In this document: positions 54,068 through 63,926 of the stretch, one piece after another
How positions within the stretch are numbered: position 1 is the first letter of the stretch
How the letters are laid out: every line of letters starts with the position of its first letter
Origin: Gemmobacter nectariphilus
GTDB taxonomy: Bacteria; Pseudomonadota; Alphaproteobacteria; Rhodobacterales; Rhodobacteraceae
Length of the DNA: 64,000 nt
Assembly: GCA_020721445.1 (NCBI GenBank)
Contig: DYMU01000012.1
Location: forward strand, 16,079 to 80,078
Direction: 5' to 3'
Notes under the pieces: model-generated
The model's input: only the letters and a program-made list of their open reading frames with translations
Told to the model about the DNA's origin: nothing
Database searches by the model: none
Translations under genes and position numbers: made by a program

Positions 54068-54652
54068 TCATGCCTCCACAGCTTCAACGGAAACCGTTTC
54101 GGTTTCCGGCCGCTTCAGGATCTCGGCCACCTTCTTGCCGCGACGTGCGGCCACCTGGCGGGGCGAGGTTTCAGCTTTCAAGCCGTCGATGGTGGCACGG
54201 ATCATGTTGTAGGGGTTCTGGCTGCCGATCGACTTTGCCACAACGTCCTGGATCCCCAGCATCTCGAACACGGCGCGCATCGGACCACCGGCGATGATGC
54301 CGGTACCCGCCACGGCGGTGCGCATCACGACCTTGCCGGCGCCGTGGCGACCTTCCATGTCGTGGTGCAGGGTGCGGCTGTCCTTGAGCGGCACGCGGAT
54401 CATCTGGCGCTTGGCCTGTTCCGTTGCCTTGCGGATCGCCTCGGGCACCTCTTTGGCCTTGCCCTTGCCAAAGCCGACACGACCACGCTGGTCGCCGACC
54501 ACGACAAGTGCAGCAAAGCCAAAGCGCTTGCCACCCTTTACGGTTTTCGAAACGCGGTTGATTGCCACCAGACGGTCTGCAAACTCGGGCGTTTCCTCGC
54601 GGGACTCCTGACGACGATCACCGCCGCGGCCCCGATTTTCACGTTCTGCCAT
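54068..54652 (-). CDS. rpsE: 30S ribosomal protein S5
   Basis: This 194-residue protein contains the double-stranded-RNA-binding S5 N-domain ([20 protein letters not shown], then [21 protein letters not shown]) and the S5 C-domain ([19 protein letters not shown]). The N-terminal RG-rich stretch [15 protein letters not shown] is typical of alphaproteobacteria. It overlaps rpmD start codons and follows rplR by 11 nt. Confidence 0.98.
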   Translation of the reverse strand: MAERENRGRGGDRRQESREETPEFADRLVAINRVSKTVKGGKRFGFAALVVVGDQRGRVGFGKGKAKEVPEAIRKATEQAKRQMIRVPLKDSRTLHHDMEGRHGAGKVVMRTAVAGTGIIAGGPMRAVFEMLGIQDVVAKSIGSQNPYNMIRATIDGLKAETSPRQVAARRGKKVAEILKRPETETVSVEAVEA

Positions 54653-54663
54653 CTCTTAACTCC

Positions 54664-55023
54664 TCAGAACTTCAGGCCGCCTTCACGCGCAGCATCGGCC
54701 AAAGCCTTGATCTTGCCGTGAAAGAGGAAACCGCCACGATCGAAATAGCACTCTTCGACCCCAACCTTCTTCGCCCGTTCTGCAATCGCAGCGCCGATCT
54801 TGGCCGCAGCCTCGACGTTGTTCTTGCCAACGACACCCAGGTCTTTCTCCAACGTGGAGGCGGCCGCAACGGTCACGCCCTTCACATCGTCGATCAGCTG
54901 GGCGCTGATGTTCTTGGACGACCGATGCACCGACAGACGCAAGCGCCCGTTTGCCATCGCCTTGATCTTGTTCCGAACGCGCAGGCGGCGCTTGAGGAAC
55001 AGCTCTCTTTTGTTCAAAGCCAT
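54664..55023 (-). CDS. rplR: 50S ribosomal protein L18
   Basis: This 119-residue protein binds 5S rRNA. It has [34 protein letters not shown] and the C-terminal [26 protein letters not shown] in correct order (quoted in parts of the family pattern). Spacing to rplF is 9 nt. Normal spc position and length. Confidence 0.97.
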   Translation of the reverse strand: MALNKRELFLKRRLRVRNKIKAMANGRLRLSVHRSSKNISAQLIDDVKGVTVAAASTLEKDLGVVGKNNVEAAAKIGAAIAERAKKVGVEECYFDRGGFLFHGKIKALADAAREGGLKF

Positions 55024-55032
55024 TTTGCCACC

Positions 55033-55566
55033 TTACTTCTTCTTGCCTTCCTTGCGGAACACGAACTCACCCTTGTAGCGGATGCCTTTGCCCTTGTAGG
55101 GCTCGGGCTGACGCCATTCGCGGATGTTCGCAGCGACCTGACCAACAAGCTGTTGGTCGATCCCTTCCACAATGATTTCGGTTTGCTTCGGCGACGTGAC
55201 GGTCACGCCGGCCGGAACAGCGAAGTTGACTTCGTGGCTATAGCCCAAGGACAGTTTCAAGACATTGCCTGCAATCGCCGCGCGGTAACCCACGCCTTGA
55301 ATCTCAAGCTCTTTCTTGAAGCCGGTGGTCACGCCGGTCACCAGGTTTTCAACCATCGACCGGGCCATGCCCCATTGCTGACGCGCGCGCTTTGACGTGC
55401 CGCGCGGCGTCACCTTGATTTCGTCGCCATCAATCGTCAGCGTGACGTCATCCGTCGCCGTAAAGCTGCGGGTGCCTTTCGGCCCTTTCACTTCGACCGT
55501 CTGTCCGCTGATCGTGGCGGACACGCCCTTGACCAGAGAGACGGGTTTCTTGCCGATACGAGACAT
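55033..55566 (-). CDS. rplF: 50S ribosomal protein L6
   Basis: This 177-residue protein starts [19 protein letters not shown], has two L6 repeats, and ends with the signature [20 protein letters not shown]. It lies near the factor-binding site of the 50S. It follows rpsH after 12 nt with AGGAGG before the ATG. Confidence 0.98.
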   Translation of the reverse strand: MSRIGKKPVSLVKGVSATISGQTVEVKGPKGTRSFTATDDVTLTIDGDEIKVTPRGTSKRARQQWGMARSMVENLVTGVTTGFKKELEIQGVGYRAAIAGNVLKLSLGYSHEVNFAVPAGVTVTSPKQTEIIVEGIDQQLVGQVAANIREWRQPEPYKGKGIRYKGEFVFRKEGKKK

Positions 55567-55578
55567 TGCACCCTCCTC

Positions 55579-55977
55579 TTAGAATACGGTGCAGAGCACT
55601 TCGCCGCCAACATTGGCGGAGCGTGCTGCTGCATCGGACATGACACCTTTCGGGGTCGAGACGATGGAAACGCCAAGGCCATTGCGGACCGTCGGAATTT
55701 CCTTGACGCCCATGTACACCCGGCGACCCGGCTTGGACACGCGCTTGATTTCGCGGATCACCGGAGTGCCTTCGTAGTACTTGAGCGAGATGACGAATTC
55801 GCCCTGACCGTTGTCGGTCGGGTTCTTTTCATAGCCGCGGATGTAACCTTCCGACAGCAGCACATCCAGCACGCGGGCGCGCATCGTGGATGCAGGCGTC
55901 ATGACGGTGGATTTGCCGCGCATCTGGGCGTTACGGATACGGGTCAGCATATCGCCGATAGGATCGTTAACAGGCAT
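55579..55977 (-). CDS. rpsH: 30S ribosomal protein S8
   Basis: This 132-residue protein begins [20 protein letters not shown] and ends with the family motif [21 protein letters not shown]8 is the translational repressor of the spc operon in E. coli, binding near the rplE start; no comparable site was identified here. It follows rpsN after 12 nt. Confidence 0.98.
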   Translation of the reverse strand: MPVNDPIGDMLTRIRNAQMRGKSTVMTPASTMRARVLDVLLSEGYIRGYEKNPTDNGQGEFVISLKYYEGTPVIREIKRVSKPGRRVYMGVKEIPTVRNGLGVSIVSTPKGVMSDAAARSANVGGEVLCTVF

Positions 55978-55989
55978 GTTTCCTCTCCC

Positions 55990-56295
55990 TTACCAGCTGG
56001 ACTTGACCATGCCGGGGATCTGACCAAACGAGGCCAGATCACGCAGCATGATCCGCGACAGTTTCAGCTTACGATAGTAAGCATGCGGACGTCCCGTCAG
56101 CTGGCAGCGGTTGTGAATCCGCGTCGCCGATGAGTTGCGGGGCAGCGAGGCAAGTTTCAGAGTCGCTTTGAAACGATCTTCCATCGGCTTCGTCTGGTCT
56201 TCGATCACCGTCTTCAGCGCAGCACGCCGGGAAGCATATTGCTTCACCAGTTTGGCGCGCTTCACTTCGCGGTTCACCATAGATTTCTTGGCCAT
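55990..56295 (-). CDS. rpsN: 30S ribosomal protein S14, zinc-free type
   Basis: This 101-residue protein lacks the CxxC zinc motifs of the short S14 form and has the long-form pattern [40 protein letters not shown] and IPGMVKSSW. Normal position between rplE and rpsH. Confidence 0.98.
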   Translation of the reverse strand: MAKKSMVNREVKRAKLVKQYASRRAALKTVIEDQTKPMEDRFKATLKLASLPRNSSATRIHNRCQLTGRPHAYYRKLKLSRIMLRDLASFGQIPGMVKSSW

Positions 56296-56313
56296 GTTTC
56301 TGGTTCCTCGCGG

Positions 56314-56874
56314 TTACGATGTGAAGGGCATGTTGAAATGCTTCAACAGCGCCTTGGCTTCAGCATCGGTTTTCGCATTCGTGCAGATGATGATGTCCAT
56401 CCCCAAAATCTCATCGACCTTGTCGAAGTTGATTTCCGGGAACACGATGTGCTCTTTCAAGCCCATGGCATAATTGCCCCGGCCGTCGAACGAGCTGCCC
56501 TTGACGCCGCGGAAGTCACGGACGCGGGGCAAGGCCACGTTGATCAGACGGTCAAGGAATTCGTACATCTTGTCACTGCGCAGCGTGACCTTGCAGCCCA
56601 GCGGCATCAGTTCACGCACACGGAAACCAGCGATGGACTTCTTGGCGTGGGTGATCACGGCCTTTTGGCCGGCGATCAACGACAGTTCTTCCGCGGCCTG
56701 TTTCACCTTCTTGGTGTCCTTGACCGCTTCGCCAACGCCCATGTTGAGAACGATCTTCTCAAGCCGGGGGATCTGCATGTCGTTCTTGTAGGCGAATTCT
56801 TCTTTCATCGCCGCGCGCACTTTGGCCAGATATTCGGCCTTCAGGCGCGGGGTATAGGTGGCTTGGTCCAACAT
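56314..56874 (-). CDS. rplE: 50S ribosomal protein L5
   Basis: This 186-residue 5S rRNA-binding protein has [39 protein letters not shown] and the C-terminal [19 protein letters not shown]. The ATG overlaps the rplX stop as TGATG, so L24 and L5 synthesis is coupled. Confidence 0.98.
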   Translation of the reverse strand: MLDQATYTPRLKAEYLAKVRAAMKEEFAYKNDMQIPRLEKIVLNMGVGEAVKDTKKVKQAAEELSLIAGQKAVITHAKKSIAGFRVRELMPLGCKVTLRSDKMYEFLDRLINVALPRVRDFRGVKGSSFDGRGNYAMGLKEHIVFPEINFDKVDEILGMDIIICTNAKTDAEAKALLKHFNMPFTS

Positions 56875-57179
56875 CAGATCGCCTCCCCGGTGGTCTTGGC
56901 AAAACGCACCTTCTTGTCGCCATCCATGCGGAAGCCGACGCGGGTGGGTTTGCCGTTCTTGTCCACGATCGCCAGGTTCGACAGGTCGATCGGCATGGCT
57001 TTGGCCACACGACCACCCTGCGAGGCGGCGGATTGCTTGGTGTGGCGGATCGCAACGTTGACGCCTTCGACCACGGCCTTGTTGGCGGTCGGGTTCACAG
57101 AGGCGATTTCGCCCTGCTTGCCCTTGTCCTTGCCGGTCAGCACGATGACGGTGTCACCTTTTTTGAGTTTGGCAGCCAT
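56874..57179 (-). CDS. rplX: 50S ribosomal protein L24
   Basis: This 101-residue protein has the KOW motif [20 protein letters not shown] and then [20 protein letters not shown], as in bacterial L24. It starts in a TGATG overlap with the rplN stop and ends in one with the rplE start. It is an assembly initiator of the 50S. Confidence 0.98.
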   Translation of the reverse strand: MAAKLKKGDTVIVLTGKDKGKQGEIASVNPTANKAVVEGVNVAIRHTKQSAASQGGRVAKAMPIDLSNLAIVDKNGKPTRVGFRMDGDKKVRFAKTTGEAI

Positions 57180-57547
57180 CAGAGCACCTCCGGAGCCAGC
57201 GAGATGATCTTCATGAAGCTCTTGGCGCGCAATTCGCGCACCACCGGCCCGAAGATACGCGTGCCGACCGGTTCACCCTGGTTGTTCAGGATGACGGCAG
57301 CGTTGCGGTCAAAGCGGATGGCGGTGCCGTCTTCGCGACGAACCTCTTTGGCGGTGCGAACGACAACGGCCTTGCGCACGTCACCCTTCTTTACCTTGCC
57401 CTTTGGAATGGCTTCCTTGACCGACACCACGATGATGTCGCCCACGGACGCATAGCGGCGGTGTGAACCGCCAAGAACCTTGATGCACTGAACCCGGCGA
57501 GCGCCCGAGTTATCAGCAACATCCAGATTGGTCTGCATCTGGATCAT
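57179..57547 (-). CDS. rplN: 50S ribosomal protein L14
   Basis: This 122-residue protein begins [20 protein letters not shown], the universal L14 N-terminus, and ends [10 protein letters not shown]. It follows rpsQ after an 82-nt gap that holds no recognisable signal beyond a purine-rich ribosome-binding site. Confidence 0.98.
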   Translation of the reverse strand: MIQMQTNLDVADNSGARRVQCIKVLGGSHRRYASVGDIIVVSVKEAIPKGKVKKGDVRKAVVVRTAKEVRREDGTAIRFDRNAAVILNNQGEPVGTRIFGPVVRELRAKSFMKIISLAPEVL

Positions 57548-57629
57548 TTGGTTTCTCCCGACCTTTGGGGACTGTCATGCAGATGACGCCCCAGGGTTTC
57601 GATTGCCGTCAAACGGATGGGCCGCAGCG

Positions 57630-57863
57630 TTACGCTGTGACGACCACCGTCCAACGCTTGGTTTTCGAAATCGGTGCACATTCCTCGATGCGGACGGTGT
57701 CACCAACCTTGAATTGATTTGCTGCATCGTGCGCGCGATATTTCTTCGATTTGCGGACGGTCTTTTGCAGCAGCGGGTGTTTGAAGCGACGCTCGACCAG
57801 AACCGTGATGGTCTGTTCGTTCTTGTCCGAGGTCACGACGCCTTGAAGGATACGCTTGGGCAT
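57630..57863 (-). CDS. rpsQ: 30S ribosomal protein S17
   Basis: This 77-residue protein begins [20 protein letters not shown] and has [22 protein letters not shown] and the C-terminal SKTKRWTVV pattern of S17. It follows rpmC by 12 nt. Confidence 0.98.
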   Translation of the reverse strand: MPKRILQGVVTSDKNEQTITVLVERRFKHPLLQKTVRKSKKYRAHDAANQFKVGDTVRIEECAPISKTKRWTVVVTA

Positions 57864-57875
57864 GGGTTTGACCTC

Positions 57876-58076
57876 TTACTTCGCCGCTTCAGCGGCTTTT
57901 TGGTTGAGAATGGTCAGCACGCGCGCGGCGTCCCGACGGACAGCACGCATGCGGGCGGTGTTCTCAAGCTGGTTCGTGGCGGCCTGGAAGCGCAGGTTGA
58001 AGGCTTCCTTTTTCAGTGCGACAAGCTGATCGCGCAGCTGGTCAGGGGACTTGCCCCGAAGTTCGTCGGCTTTCAT
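57876..58076 (-). CDS. rpmC: 50S ribosomal protein L29
   Basis: This 66-residue protein has the L29 helices [20 protein letters not shown], then [32 protein letters not shown]29 lies at the tunnel exit. It is separated from rplP by the oxygenase gene, where most genomes have rplP directly before rpmC. GGAAC precedes the ATG. Confidence 0.97.
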   Translation of the reverse strand: MKADELRGKSPDQLRDQLVALKKEAFNLRFQAATNQLENTARMRAVRRDAARVLTILNQKAAEAAK

Positions 58077-58188
58077 GCCGTGTTCCTTTTCTCAATCACC
58101 AGAGGGCCCCTTGCGAAAGGGTAACCCTGAACCCGGTGGATCAATGCAAAACCCCAATTCCGAGTCGCCCCGGAACCGTGGATGGGTC

Positions 58189-58217
58189 TCTCTACAGGGA
58201 CCGGGCCTTTGGGGCAA
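58189..58217 (-). promoter_or_regulatory. weak promoter candidate before rpmC
   Basis: On the minus strand TTGCCC (58217-58212) and TAGAGA (58194-58189) are separated by 17 nt, with four and three consensus matches. If real it would start a transcript about 105 nt before rpmC, after the oxygenase stop. This is a visual call with low certainty. Confidence 0.3.
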
Positions 58218-58252
58218 GGGGGAAGTTCGACAACGTTCTGTTCCGCTCTGCC

Positions 58253-58876
58253 TCAGGCCCAGCCATAGTTGAAGCTGACCGATATCCGCTCTTCCTCGGC
58301 CATGTTCATCGGCACTTCGTGGCGCAGCCAGCTTTCCCACAGAAGCACCTCGCCCACCACCGGCTGGACATAGACGAACTGGCGCAGCTTTTCGGGGGCG
58401 TCCTTGCGGCGCAGGGGGGACATCATCATCATCGGCAGGCGCGGGTCTTCCAGTTTCAGCGCACTGGTGCCTTCGGGCATCTGCACATAGGTGGTGCCGG
58501 AAATCACCGAATGCGGGTGGATGTGGCTGGCGTGGGTGCCGCCTTCGGGCAGGATGTTGATCCACAGCGCGTTCAGCTTCAGCTTCTTGCCGTCCAGATC
58601 AAAGGCCAGATCGTCGCAAAACGCCGCCACATGCTTGTCCAGCGCCGCCTCCAGCGCCTTGAAGATCGGAAAGCGCCACGGCAGATCATCCAGCGAGGCA
58701 TAGGAGGTGTAGCCGGGATAGCCGTTCGCCTCGCACCACTCTTGCCCGGCTTCATCATCCTCGGCAATCGAGTTGCAGGACGCGGCAAGTTCTTCGTAAT
58801 CGACCTTCTTCTTGGCCAAGTCATTCAACTTGGCGCGATACAGGCGGGTGACGAAAAGTGAGGTTACGTTCGACAT
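58253..58876 (-). CDS. 2OG-Fe(II) oxygenase-family protein inside the ribosomal cluster
   Basis: This 207-residue protein resembles the TIGR02466-type putative 2-oxoglutarate/Fe(II) oxygenases. The first metal motif region is THASHIHPHSVISGTTYVQ, the distal His lies in ESWLRHEVPMN, and RISVSFNYGW carries the Arg expected to bind 2-oxoglutarate. An acidic ligand in the usual HxD position is not obvious. ALWINILPEGG before the first His fits the family. The ATG at 58876 is chosen; the longer frame overlaps the terminator. It is transcribed with the ribosomal genes between rplP and rpmC. Hydroxylation of a ribosomal protein is an attractive but untested role. Confidence 0.83.
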   Translation of the reverse strand: MSNVTSLFVTRLYRAKLNDLAKKKVDYEELAASCNSIAEDDEAGQEWCEANGYPGYTSYASLDDLPWRFPIFKALEAALDKHVAAFCDDLAFDLDGKKLKLNALWINILPEGGTHASHIHPHSVISGTTYVQMPEGTSALKLEDPRLPMMMMSPLRRKDAPEKLRQFVYVQPVVGEVLLWESWLRHEVPMNMAEEERISVSFNYGWA

Positions 58877-58955
58877 TGGCTGTGTTCCTGCAAAAGCCCC
58901 TTCCCTATCCCCTGCCCACAAGGGCGGGGGGAGGCGCACGCGGGGCGGTGTCAGC

Positions 58956-58984
58956 AAAAAGCCCCCGCCGTTGCCGGCAGGGGC
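58956..58984 (-). terminator. intrinsic terminator after rplP
   Basis: On the minus strand a stem of 5+3 bp with one mismatch (GCCCC and GCC arms, 58984-58976 with 58969-58961) and a 6-nt loop is followed by TTTTT (58960-58956). It begins 33 nt after the rplP stop and would reduce read-through into the oxygenase gene. Confidence 0.75.
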
Positions 58985-59017
58985 CTGATCTATCGGGCGG
59001 GGATCACCCCGGCACCC

Positions 59018-59431
59018 TTACCAGTCTTCGCGCAGAACAACGCGGGTGGTGACCGGTAGCTTCATCGCGCCAAGGCGCAAAGCTTCACGCGCGATATCTT
59101 CGGCAACGCCGTCGATTTCGAACATGATGCGGCCGGGCTTCACCTTGGCGACCCAACGGTCGACCGAGCCTTTGCCTTTACCCATACGCACTTCGATCGG
59201 CTTGGCCGACACCGGCAGATCCGGGAAAATCCGGATCCAGACACGGCCCTGACGCTTCATGTGGCGGGTGATCGCGCGGCGGGCCGCTTCGATCTGCCGC
59301 GCGGTCACACGCTCAGGCTCGGTCGCCTTCAGGGCGTAAGAGCCGAAGTTCAAAAGAAAGCCGCCCTTGGCTTCGCCGTGGATACGGCCCTTGTGCTGTT
59401 TGCGGAACTTTGTCCGTTTCGGTTGCAACAT
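59018..59431 (-). CDS. rplP: 50S ribosomal protein L16
   Basis: This 137-residue protein begins [19 protein letters not shown] and contains the loop [17 protein letters not shown]. The Arg at position 82 in VRMGKGKG corresponds to Arg81 of E. coli L16, the residue hydroxylated by the oxygenase YcfD/RoxA. It follows rpsC by 14 nt. Confidence 0.98.
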   Translation of the reverse strand: MLQPKRTKFRKQHKGRIHGEAKGGFLLNFGSYALKATEPERVTARQIEAARRAITRHMKRQGRVWIRIFPDLPVSAKPIEVRMGKGKGSVDRWVAKVKPGRIMFEIDGVAEDIAREALRLGAMKLPVTTRVVLREDW

Positions 59432-59445
59432 TTGTCAAACCTCCC

Positions 59446-60162
59446 TTACGCGCGTTCGCGGTCGCGGCGGGGTTGACGCGGAGCCGCGCCTTCCTGTGCC
59501 TCGGCCTGACGGCGGTCATGCGCCTGCGGATCATGCTCAAGGATTTCGCCTTTGAAGATCCAGACCTTCACCCCGATGATCCCATAAGGTGTCGTGGCTT
59601 CGGACAGGGCATAGTCAATGTCGGCGCGCAGCGTGTGCAACGGCACGCGGCCTTCACGATACCATTCGGTCCGCGCGATTTCGGCGCCACCCAGACGGCC
59701 AGCGACGTTCACCCGGATACCCAGCGCGCCGATCCGCATGGCGTTTTGCACGCCCCGCTTCATGGCACGACGGAAGGACACGCGACGCTCCATCTGCTGG
59801 GCGATCGACTCGGCCACCAGTTGCGCGTCAAGTTCCGGCTTGCGAACCTCGACGATGTTCAGGTGCAGTTCCGACTTGGTGAAAGCGGCCAGTTTCTTGC
59901 GCAGCGTTTCGATATCGGCGCCTTTTTTGCCGATGATCACACCCGGACGTGCCGCGTGAATGGTCACCCGGCACTTCTTGTGCGGACGTTCGATGATCAC
60001 CTTGCTGATGCCGGCTTGCTTGGCATCCTCATGGATGAACTCGCGCATCTTGAGGTCTTCCAGCAGCAGGTTGCCATAGTCTTTCGACTCGGCGAACCAA
60101 CGGCTGTCCCAGGTCCGGTTGACCTGCAGGCGCATCCCGATCGGGTTTACCTTCTGTCCCAT
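59446..60162 (-). CDS. rpsC: 30S ribosomal protein S3
   Basis: This 238-residue protein begins [20 protein letters not shown], has the KH domain [20 protein letters not shown] and the S3 C-domain ([20 protein letters not shown]). The Arg/Gln-rich tail is an alphaproteobacterial feature. The ATG overlaps the rplV stop as TAATG. Confidence 0.98.
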   Translation of the reverse strand: MGQKVNPIGMRLQVNRTWDSRWFAESKDYGNLLLEDLKMREFIHEDAKQAGISKVIIERPHKKCRVTIHAARPGVIIGKKGADIETLRKKLAAFTKSELHLNIVEVRKPELDAQLVAESIAQQMERRVSFRRAMKRGVQNAMRIGALGIRVNVAGRLGGAEIARTEWYREGRVPLHTLRADIDYALSEATTPYGIIGVKVWIFKGEILEHDPQAHDRRQAEAQEGAAPRQPRRDRERA

Positions 60163-60542
60163 TATGCCGACTCCCCGGTCTGACGTACCTTGATGGTGAT
60201 CTCGCTGAACGGCTTCATGATCTTGCCGAAACGGCCACGCGCCCGCGGGCGGCCACGCTTCATCACAAGGTTCTTGCCACACCAGGCTTCGGCGACAACA
60301 AGCGTGTCAACGTCAAGACCGTGGTTGTTTTCGGCATTGGCGATGGCCGATTGCAGGCATTTCTTCACGTCGCCAGCAATGCGGCGCTTCGAGAAGGTCA
60401 GGTCGGCAAGCGCCTTTTCAACCTTTTTGCCACGGATCAGGCCGGCAACCAGATTGAGTTTCTGCGGCGAGGTACGCAGCATCCGGCTGATCGCCATTGC
60501 CTCGTTGTCCGCCACGCGGCGCGGATTCTTTTCCTTACCCAT
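60162..60542 (-). CDS. rplV: 50S ribosomal protein L22
   Basis: This 126-residue protein has [20 protein letters not shown], the central [10 protein letters not shown] and the tunnel loop [20 protein letters not shown]. It lines the exit tunnel. It follows rpsS by 3 nt and overlaps rpsC by 1 nt. Confidence 0.98.
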   Translation of the reverse strand: MGKEKNPRRVADNEAMAISRMLRTSPQKLNLVAGLIRGKKVEKALADLTFSKRRIAGDVKKCLQSAIANAENNHGLDVDTLVVAEAWCGKNLVMKRGRPRARGRFGKIMKPFSEITIKVRQTGESA

Positions 60543-60545
60543 GGC

Positions 60546-60824
60546 TTACTTCCTCTTGGCTTTTTTGTCGGCGGCGTGACCGTAATAGGTCCGCGTCGGT
60601 GAATATTCACCGAACTTCTGGCCGATCATTTCTTCGGTCACCGCAACCGGAATGTGCTTTTGGCCGTTATAGACGCCAAAGGTCAGACCGACGAACTGCG
60701 GCAGGATGGTGGAACGACGCGACCAGATCTTGATCACTTCGCTTTTGCCCGACTCGCGCGACTTTTCTGCCTTTTTCAGGACATAGCCATCGACGAACGG
60801 GCCTTTCCAAATGGAACGTGACAT
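60546..60824 (-). CDS. rpsS: 30S ribosomal protein S19
   Basis: This 92-residue protein begins [20 protein letters not shown] and contains [20 protein letters not shown] and the [18 protein letters not shown] end. It lies 3 nt after rplB. Standard length. Confidence 0.98.
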   Translation of the reverse strand: MSRSIWKGPFVDGYVLKKAEKSRESGKSEVIKIWSRRSTILPQFVGLTFGVYNGQKHIPVAVTEEMIGQKFGEYSPTRTYYGHAADKKAKRK

Positions 60825-60827
60825 GGA

Positions 60828-61667
60828 TTAGCGGCCCTTTTTCTTGGCGTGACGCGAGCGGAGAATGTACTTGTCCGTCTCTTTGTTCGACCGGGTGCGG
60901 TTGCCCTTGGTGCCCTTGCCCCATGGCGTCACCGGGTGACGGCCACCAGAGGTCCGGCCTTCACCACCACCATGCGGGTGGTCGATCGGGTTCATCGCCA
61001 CACCGCGAACGGTTGGGCGAACGCCCATGTGGCGCTTGCGACCGGCCTTGCCGAGGTTCTGGTTCGAGTTGTCGGGGTTCGACACGGCACCGATGGTGGC
61101 CATGCATTCCTGACGCACCATGCGCAATTCGCCCGACGACAGGCGGATCTGGGCGTAACCCCCGTCACGGCCCACGAACTGGGCATAGGTGCCCGCCGCA
61201 CGGGCCAACTGACCACCCTTGCCGGGCTTCAGTTCGACGTTGTGGACAATCGTGCCGATCGGCATGCCGGAAAACGGCATGGCGTTGCCCGGCTTCACGT
61301 CGGTCTTGGCGCCAGCGATAACGCTGTCACCAACAGCCAGACGCTGCGGCGCAAGGATGTAGGACAATTCGCCGTCAGAATATTTGACCAGCGCAATGAA
61401 GGCGGTACGGTTCGGGTCATATTCGATCCGCTCGACGACCGCCGCCATGTCGAATTTACGACGCTTGAAATCCACAATGCGGTACAGGCGCTTTGCGCCG
61501 CCGCCCTTGTGCCACATCGTGATACGTCCGGTGTTGTTCCGTCCGCCCGTCTTGGTCAAGCCTTCTACAAGGCCCTTGACCGGGCGTCCTTTCCACAGCT
61601 CCGAACGGTCGATCAGAACCAACCCGCGTTGGCCAGGCGTCGTCGGTTTATACGACTTGAGTGCCAT
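60828..61667 (-). CDS. rplB: 50S ribosomal protein L2
   Basis: This 279-residue protein begins [20 protein letters not shown] and has the peptidyl-transferase-proximal segment [20 protein letters not shown] with the conserved His. It is preceded by a 168-nt leader containing a terminator, a 7-bp hairpin (61692-61711) and a TATAAC sequence (61719-61714) that lacks a good -35. Confidence 0.98.
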   Translation of the reverse strand: MALKSYKPTTPGQRGLVLIDRSELWKGRPVKGLVEGLTKTGGRNNTGRITMWHKGGGAKRLYRIVDFKRRKFDMAAVVERIEYDPNRTAFIALVKYSDGELSYILAPQRLAVGDSVIAGAKTDVKPGNAMPFSGMPIGTIVHNVELKPGKGGQLARAAGTYAQFVGRDGGYAQIRLSSGELRMVRQECMATIGAVSNPDNSNQNLGKAGRKRHMGVRPTVRGVAMNPIDHPHGGGEGRTSGGRHPVTPWGKGTKGNRTRSNKETDKYILRSRHAKKKGR

Positions 61668-61784
61668 GCTTTCTGTCTTCCGTCAGCTAGAGGGTCTGCT
61701 GTTACAGACCCGAGTTATAGGGCCCCGAAGGTCCCCGGTGTTCGATCTGTCGGCTGGAACCCCCAGCATGGCAGACCATTTCAG

Positions 61785-61817
61785 AAAAAACCCGCGGCCC
61801 CGGAAAACCGGGGCCGC
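61785..61817 (-). terminator. strong intrinsic terminator between rplW and rplB
   Basis: On the minus strand a perfect 10-bp stem GCGGCCCCGG/CCGGGGCCGC (61817-61808 with 61803-61794) with a TTTT loop is followed, after GGG, by TTTTTT (61790-61785). It begins 19 nt after the rplW stop. A terminator in the middle of the S10 operon is unexpected and implies attenuation or a separate rplB promoter. Confidence 0.9.
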
Positions 61818-61835
61818 CAGATTTGGCGCCTTCTA

Positions 61836-62132
61836 TCAGAGGCCGGTAGAGACGTCGATAGTGTCACCCTCTTCCAGGGTCACATAGGCCTTTTTCTTGT
61901 CAGACCGCTCGCCGGGGCGTCCCTTGAAGCGTTTGACCTTGCCCTTGGCGATGGTGGTGTTGACCGCCTTCACCTTGACGCCAAAGACAGCCTCGACGGC
62001 TTCCTTGATCATCGGCTTGGTCGCATCCATGGCAACCTGAAACACAACCGCGCCATTTTCCGAGACCATGGTGGCTTTTTCGGTGATGATCGGCTTTTTG
62101 ATCAGGTCGTAGTGCTGGGGTTTCGCGCTCAT
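61836..62132 (-). CDS. rplW: 50S ribosomal protein L23
   Basis: This 98-residue protein lies at the tunnel exit and docks trigger factor and SRP. It has [20 protein letters not shown], the [20 protein letters not shown] loop and [14 protein letters not shown]. It overlaps the rplD stop by 4 nt. Confidence 0.98.
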   Translation of the reverse strand: MSAKPQHYDLIKKPIITEKATMVSENGAVVFQVAMDATKPMIKEAVEAVFGVKVKAVNTTIAKGKVKRFKGRPGERSDKKKAYVTLEEGDTIDVSTGL

Positions 62133-62749
62133 TTCAGACGAGCCTCCAATGCTTCGAGCCCTGCCTTGGTGATCACCAGGGTGTCACGCTTCAGGATATC
62201 GTAGACGTTTGCGCCCATCGTCGGCAGCACGTCGATGCCTTCGATGTTGCGGGCGGCCTGGGCAAAGCCCTGATCCACGGCAGCACCGTCGATGATCAGA
62301 ACGCGCTTCCAGCCCAGATCCTTGGCCTGACGCGCAAGTATTGCGGTCTTGGCTTCTGCCATCGCCAGCGTATCGACGATCACCAATTCACCCGCCTTGG
62401 CCTTGGCCGACAGCGCGTGACGCAGACCCAAAGCTCGAACCTTTTTCGGCAGGTCATGCGCGTGGCTGCGCGGGGTTGGGCCTTTGACAACGCCACCCTT
62501 GCGGAAGATCGGTGCCTTGCGCGACCCGTGACGTGCGCCACCGGTGCCTTTTTGGCGATAGATCTTCTTGGTCGAATAAGACACCTCGGCGCGGGTCAGC
62601 GTCGAGTGGGTGCCAGCCTGGGCTTTCGCCCGTTGCCAACGCACCACGCGGTGCAGAATGTCTGCGCGCGGGTCCAGACCGAACAACGCCTCGTCAAGGT
62701 CGATCGACCCCGCAGCGCCGCCATCAAGTTTGATCACATCAAGTTTCAT
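62129..62749 (-). CDS. rplD: 50S ribosomal protein L4
   Basis: This 206-residue protein begins [20 protein letters not shown] and has the tunnel loop [20 protein letters not shown]. In E. coli L4 represses the S10 operon by transcription attenuation and translational control, which may be relevant to the terminator found two genes downstream. The start overlaps rplC by 4 nt. Confidence 0.98.
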   Translation of the reverse strand: MKLDVIKLDGGAAGSIDLDEALFGLDPRADILHRVVRWQRAKAQAGTHSTLTRAEVSYSTKKIYRQKGTGGARHGSRKAPIFRKGGVVKGPTPRSHAHDLPKKVRALGLRHALSAKAKAGELVIVDTLAMAEAKTAILARQAKDLGWKRVLIIDGAAVDQGFAQAARNIEGIDVLPTMGANVYDILKRDTLVITKAGLEALEARLK

Positions 62750-63459
62750 GCTTCACCCCCTTCGACAGCCGCAGCTACCGGAGCAGCGGAACGGATCGCT
62801 GCGGGCAACGGCAAGTCTGCCGGAGCCGCCTTCTTCACCGCGTCCTTGATCGTCACCCAACCGCCCTTGGAACCGGGAACGGCACCCTTGACCATGATCA
62901 GACCACGGTCAGCATCGGTGCGCACAACTTGCAGGTTCTGCGTCGTCACGCGCACGGCGCCCAGATGGCCCGCCATCTTCTTGCCCTTGAACACCTTGCC
63001 GGGATCCTGGCACTGGCCGGTCGAACCGTGCGAACGGTGCGACACCGACACACCGTGCGAGGCGCGAAGACCGCCAAAGTTGTGCCGCTTCATCGCACCG
63101 GCAAAACCCTTGCCGATTGAGGTGCCGGCAATATCCACGAACTGGCCCGCCAGATAATGATCGGCGGTGATTTCCGCGCCCACGTCAATCAGGCAATCCG
63201 GGGTCACGCGGAACTCGGCCACTTTGCGCTTCGGCTCCACGCTCGCCTTGGCGAAGTGACCGCGCATCGCGGCCGAGGTCCGCTTGGCCTTGGCAGCCCC
63301 TGCACCCAACTGAACGGCCGTATAGCCATCCTTGTCGGCGGTGCGTTGGGCCACAACCTGAAGATTGTCCAAGTGCAGCACCGTCACCGGCACCTGCTTG
63401 CCATCTTCCAGAAACAACCGGGTCATGCCCAGTTTCTTTGCAATAACGCCAGAGCGCAT
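62746..63459 (-). CDS. rplC: 50S ribosomal protein L3
   Basis: This 237-residue protein begins [19 protein letters not shown] and has [20 protein letters not shown] and [20 protein letters not shown] (in consecutive parts). GGAGGG precedes the ATG at 63459, which is preferred over the Met 12 codons upstream. The Gln in GSTGQ is the residue methylated by PrmB in E. coli. Confidence 0.98.
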   Translation of the reverse strand: MRSGVIAKKLGMTRLFLEDGKQVPVTVLHLDNLQVVAQRTADKDGYTAVQLGAGAAKAKRTSAAMRGHFAKASVEPKRKVAEFRVTPDCLIDVGAEITADHYLAGQFVDIAGTSIGKGFAGAMKRHNFGGLRASHGVSVSHRSHGSTGQCQDPGKVFKGKKMAGHLGAVRVTTQNLQVVRTDADRGLIMVKGAVPGSKGGWVTIKDAVKKAAPADLPLPAAIRSAAPVAAAVEGGEA

Positions 63460-63472
63460 CCGGGTGCCCTCC

Positions 63473-63781
63473 TTAAACTTTGATTTCGACGTCAACGCCG
63501 GCGGCCAGGTCGAGCTTCATCAGCGCGTCCACGGTCTGCGGGGTCGGATCGATGATGTCGAGAAGGCGCTTGTGCGTGCGGATTTCCCACTGGTCGCGCG
63601 ACTTCTTGTCGATGTGCGGACCGCGCAGCACCGTGAACTTCTCAATCTTGTTGGGCAGCGGGATCGGCCCGCGCACCTGTGCGCCCGTGCGCTTGGCCGT
63701 GTTGACGATTTCCAGAGTGCTGGCGTCCAGCACGCGGTAATCGAAGGCCTTCAGGCGAATGCGAATGGTTTGACCTTGCAT
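63473..63781 (-). CDS. rpsJ: 30S ribosomal protein S10
   Basis: This 102-residue protein (also NusE) has [38 protein letters not shown] and [17 protein letters not shown]. It acts in the 30S head and in antitermination complexes. The ATG at 63781 has AAGGAAAAAG before it. It is the first gene of the S10 group after tuf. Confidence 0.98.
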   Translation of the reverse strand: MQGQTIRIRLKAFDYRVLDASTLEIVNTAKRTGAQVRGPIPLPNKIEKFTVLRGPHIDKKSRDQWEIRTHKRLLDIIDPTPQTVDALMKLDLAAGVDVEIKV

Positions 63782-63850
63782 TTCTTTTTCCTTCGGAACG
63801 TAGAGCGGACACCCTTGCCCGATCCATAGGTTCACATTTGTGGATGGTCT

Positions 63851-63879
63851 GCGGCGCGCCCATGTTCTGGGCGCGCCGC
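63851..63879. other. perfect stem-loop between tuf and rpsJ
   Basis: An 11-bp GC stem (63851-63861 with 63869-63879) encloses a 7-nt loop, 48 nt after the tuf stop on the minus strand. No T tract follows, so it may attenuate or process the tuf transcript, or form part of the S10 leader, without being a classical terminator. Confidence 0.6.
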
Positions 63880-63926
63880 GTGTCACTATACTGTCATCAC
63901 CCCTTTGAAAAGGCGATTCGCAAGCC

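Noticed and set aside
63885..63913. TATAGT sequence as a promoter for rpsJ
   Set aside because: The -10 hexamer is reasonable, but the hexamer 17 nt upstream (CCTTTT) is a poor -35, so I did not call it.
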